Shown: piece after piece, positions 5,847-6,898 of the stretch
How the letters are laid out: every line of letters starts with the position of its first letter
Position numbering within the stretch: the first letter of the stretch is position 1
Assembly: GCA_934230965.1 (NCBI GenBank)
Contig: CAKQFW010000110.1
Location: 1-6,898 of the forward strand
From: an uncultured Prevotella sp.
GTDB taxonomy: Bacteria > Bacteroidota > Bacteroidia > Bacteroidales > Bacteroidaceae
Direction: 5' to 3'
Length of the DNA stretch: 6,898 nt
Translations under genes and position numbers: made by a program
The notes under the pieces: generated by a model
Told to the model about the DNA's origin: nothing
The model's database searches: none
What the model saw: only the letters and a program-made list of their open reading frames with translations

Positions 5847-6898
5847 ATGATAAGAGAAGACAAAAAGATGAGGATGACTCCTCCGTTTAATGGAAAAGTC
5901 CTCACAGCGGCTGTCGCTTGCGCACTGTTCGTAAGCACAGCTCAAGCAGCGTCAGCGCGAGTGTTAACAGCCAATGCTATGGCTGCCAGCGCCATTGAGA
6001 GCCTTGCTCCTAATCAGGTGCAGAAAGTGGTCATCACCGTTGTTGACTCAAAAGGCGAGCCTATCATGGGCGCCAGCGTTGTTGAGCCCGGCACCACCAA
6101 TGGTGGCATCACCGACCTCGACGGTAACGTTAGCCTGAAAGGCGATGCAGGAAAAGTATACCGCATCTCGTATGTAGGTTACAAGACTGTAGACGTAAAA
6201 CTGACAGGCAAGAACCAGCGCGTTGTTCTCGCTGAAGACATGGGCGACCTCGACGAGGTGGTAGTAGTAGGTTACGGTGCTCAGAAAAAGGTAGACCTTA
6301 CTGGTGCTGTAGCAAACGTAAACGTTAAGGAGGCTATCGCAAGCCGTCCTATCACCGACGTAGCAAAAGCATTGCAGGGAATCACCCCGGGTCTGACCAT
6401 CACCAACAACCTCGGTGGTGTAGGTACAGAGTCGACCATCAAACTGCGTGGTTCAGTAGGTTCATTGAACGCTACTGAAGGTACCGCTCCTCTTATCTTG
6501 GTTGATAACGTTGAGGTTCCCAGCCTCAACCTCGTTAACCCCGACGATATCGAGACCATTTCTGTATTGAAAGACGCCGCATCGGCTTCTATCTACGGTA
6601 CTCGTGCTGCATGGGGTGTTATCCTGATTACCACAAAGCAGGGTAAAAAGAACGAGAAACCCCGCGTGACTTATTCAAATAACTTTGCTTGGGGCACACC
6701 CACCAAGATGCCTAAGCTGGCTTCGGCTGTAGACAACGCCGAATACATATACTCGCTGGCTCAGAGCAAGGGCCTTGCTGCTTGTACAAACATCGGCTTC
6801 ACTATTGACGAGTATGCCGTTGGTAAGATCAAGGAGTGGGAGCAGAAGTATGGTAACATGTCGCAGAGCGAGCTCGGCGAGATGCAGGAAGGCCGCGA
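5847..6898 (+). CDS. SusC-like TonB-dependent outer membrane receptor (N-terminal part)
   Basis: 350 complete codons are visible and the frame is open at the window end; full proteins of this family usually have about 1,000 residues. It would import a ligand, often an oligosaccharide, across the outer membrane using TonB energy and a SusD-type lipoprotein partner. A signal peptide is present, with the hydrophobic stretch at about 18-32 and a likely cleavage after AQA (residue 34). Residues 61-130 form a carboxypeptidase-D-regulatory-like domain (GEPIMGASV, ITDLDGN). LDEVVVVGYG (135-144) is the SusC hallmark next to the TonB-contact region. The plug domain follows (about 145-265) and ends with KDAASASIYG (242-251) and RAAWGVILITTK (253-264), where most relatives have Asn or Phe at W256. 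The barrel begins after about 270. ATG 5847 is used; ATG 5868 and 5874 would also leave a complete signal peptide. It has its own promoter behind the glgP terminator. Substrate cannot be deduced. Confidence 0.93.
   Translation, partial: MIREDKKMRMTPPFNGKVLTAAVACALFVSTAQAASARVLTANAMAASAIESLAPNQVQKVVITVVDSKGEPIMGASVVEPGTTNGGITDLDGNVSLKGDAGKVYRISYVGYKTVDVKLTGKNQRVVLAEDMGDLDEVVVVGYGAQKKVDLTGAVANVNVKEAIASRPITDVAKALQGITPGLTITNNLGGVGTESTIKLRGSVGSLNATEGTAPLILVDNVEVPSLNLVNPDDIETISVLKDAASASIYGTRAAWGVILITTKQGKKNEKPRVTYSNNFAWGTPTKMPKLASAVDNAEYIYSLAQSKGLAACTNIGFTIDEYAVGKIKEWEQKYGNMSQSELGEMQEGR

Overview
The window looks like a chromosomal segment from the phylum Bacteroidota, most likely Prevotella or a close relative. 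Four things point there: a eukaryote-type (GT3) glycogen synthase next to a short-type alpha-glucan phosphorylase, the N-terminal part of a SusC-type TonB-dependent receptor, promoters with the Bacteroidota TAnnTTTG element, and A-rich start regions without Shine-Dalgarno sequences. The genus is an inference from gene content and style; no marker gene is present.

Layout. Bases 1-304 hold no convincing gene but carry a degenerate 11-12 nt tandem repeat, a GC-rich hairpin, and a well-formed orphan promoter with a dyad and an rRNA boxA-like sequence that points into the 3' end of the first gene. That gene (727-305, minus) encodes a small exported protein of unknown function. It diverges from a two-gene glycogen cluster: glycogen synthase (868-2520) and alpha-glucan phosphorylase (2603-5158), 82 bp apart and probably co-transcribed, ended by a strong intrinsic terminator (5213-5250). 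A 688 bp intergenic region follows. It holds two large inverted repeats, a 13-bp direct repeat with 31-bp spacing that surrounds a promoter (5407-5438), and a leader of about 400 nt with a possible three-way-junction fold. The window ends inside a SusC-like receptor gene (5847 onward, 350 codons visible).

How the genes fit together. The synthase extends alpha-1,4-glucan from a nucleotide sugar and the phosphorylase releases glucose-1-phosphate from it, so the pair can build and draw down intracellular glycogen. The SusC-like receptor would import oligosaccharides or other ligands across the outer membrane with a SusD partner expected just beyond the window. It has its own promoter behind a terminator, so a direct functional link to glycogen is possible but not shown.

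I see no defence system, CRISPR array, transposase, tRNA or rRNA. The coding genes belong to familiar families. The least explained material is noncoding: the orphan promoter at 180-243 and the repeats and structured leader at 5279-5846.
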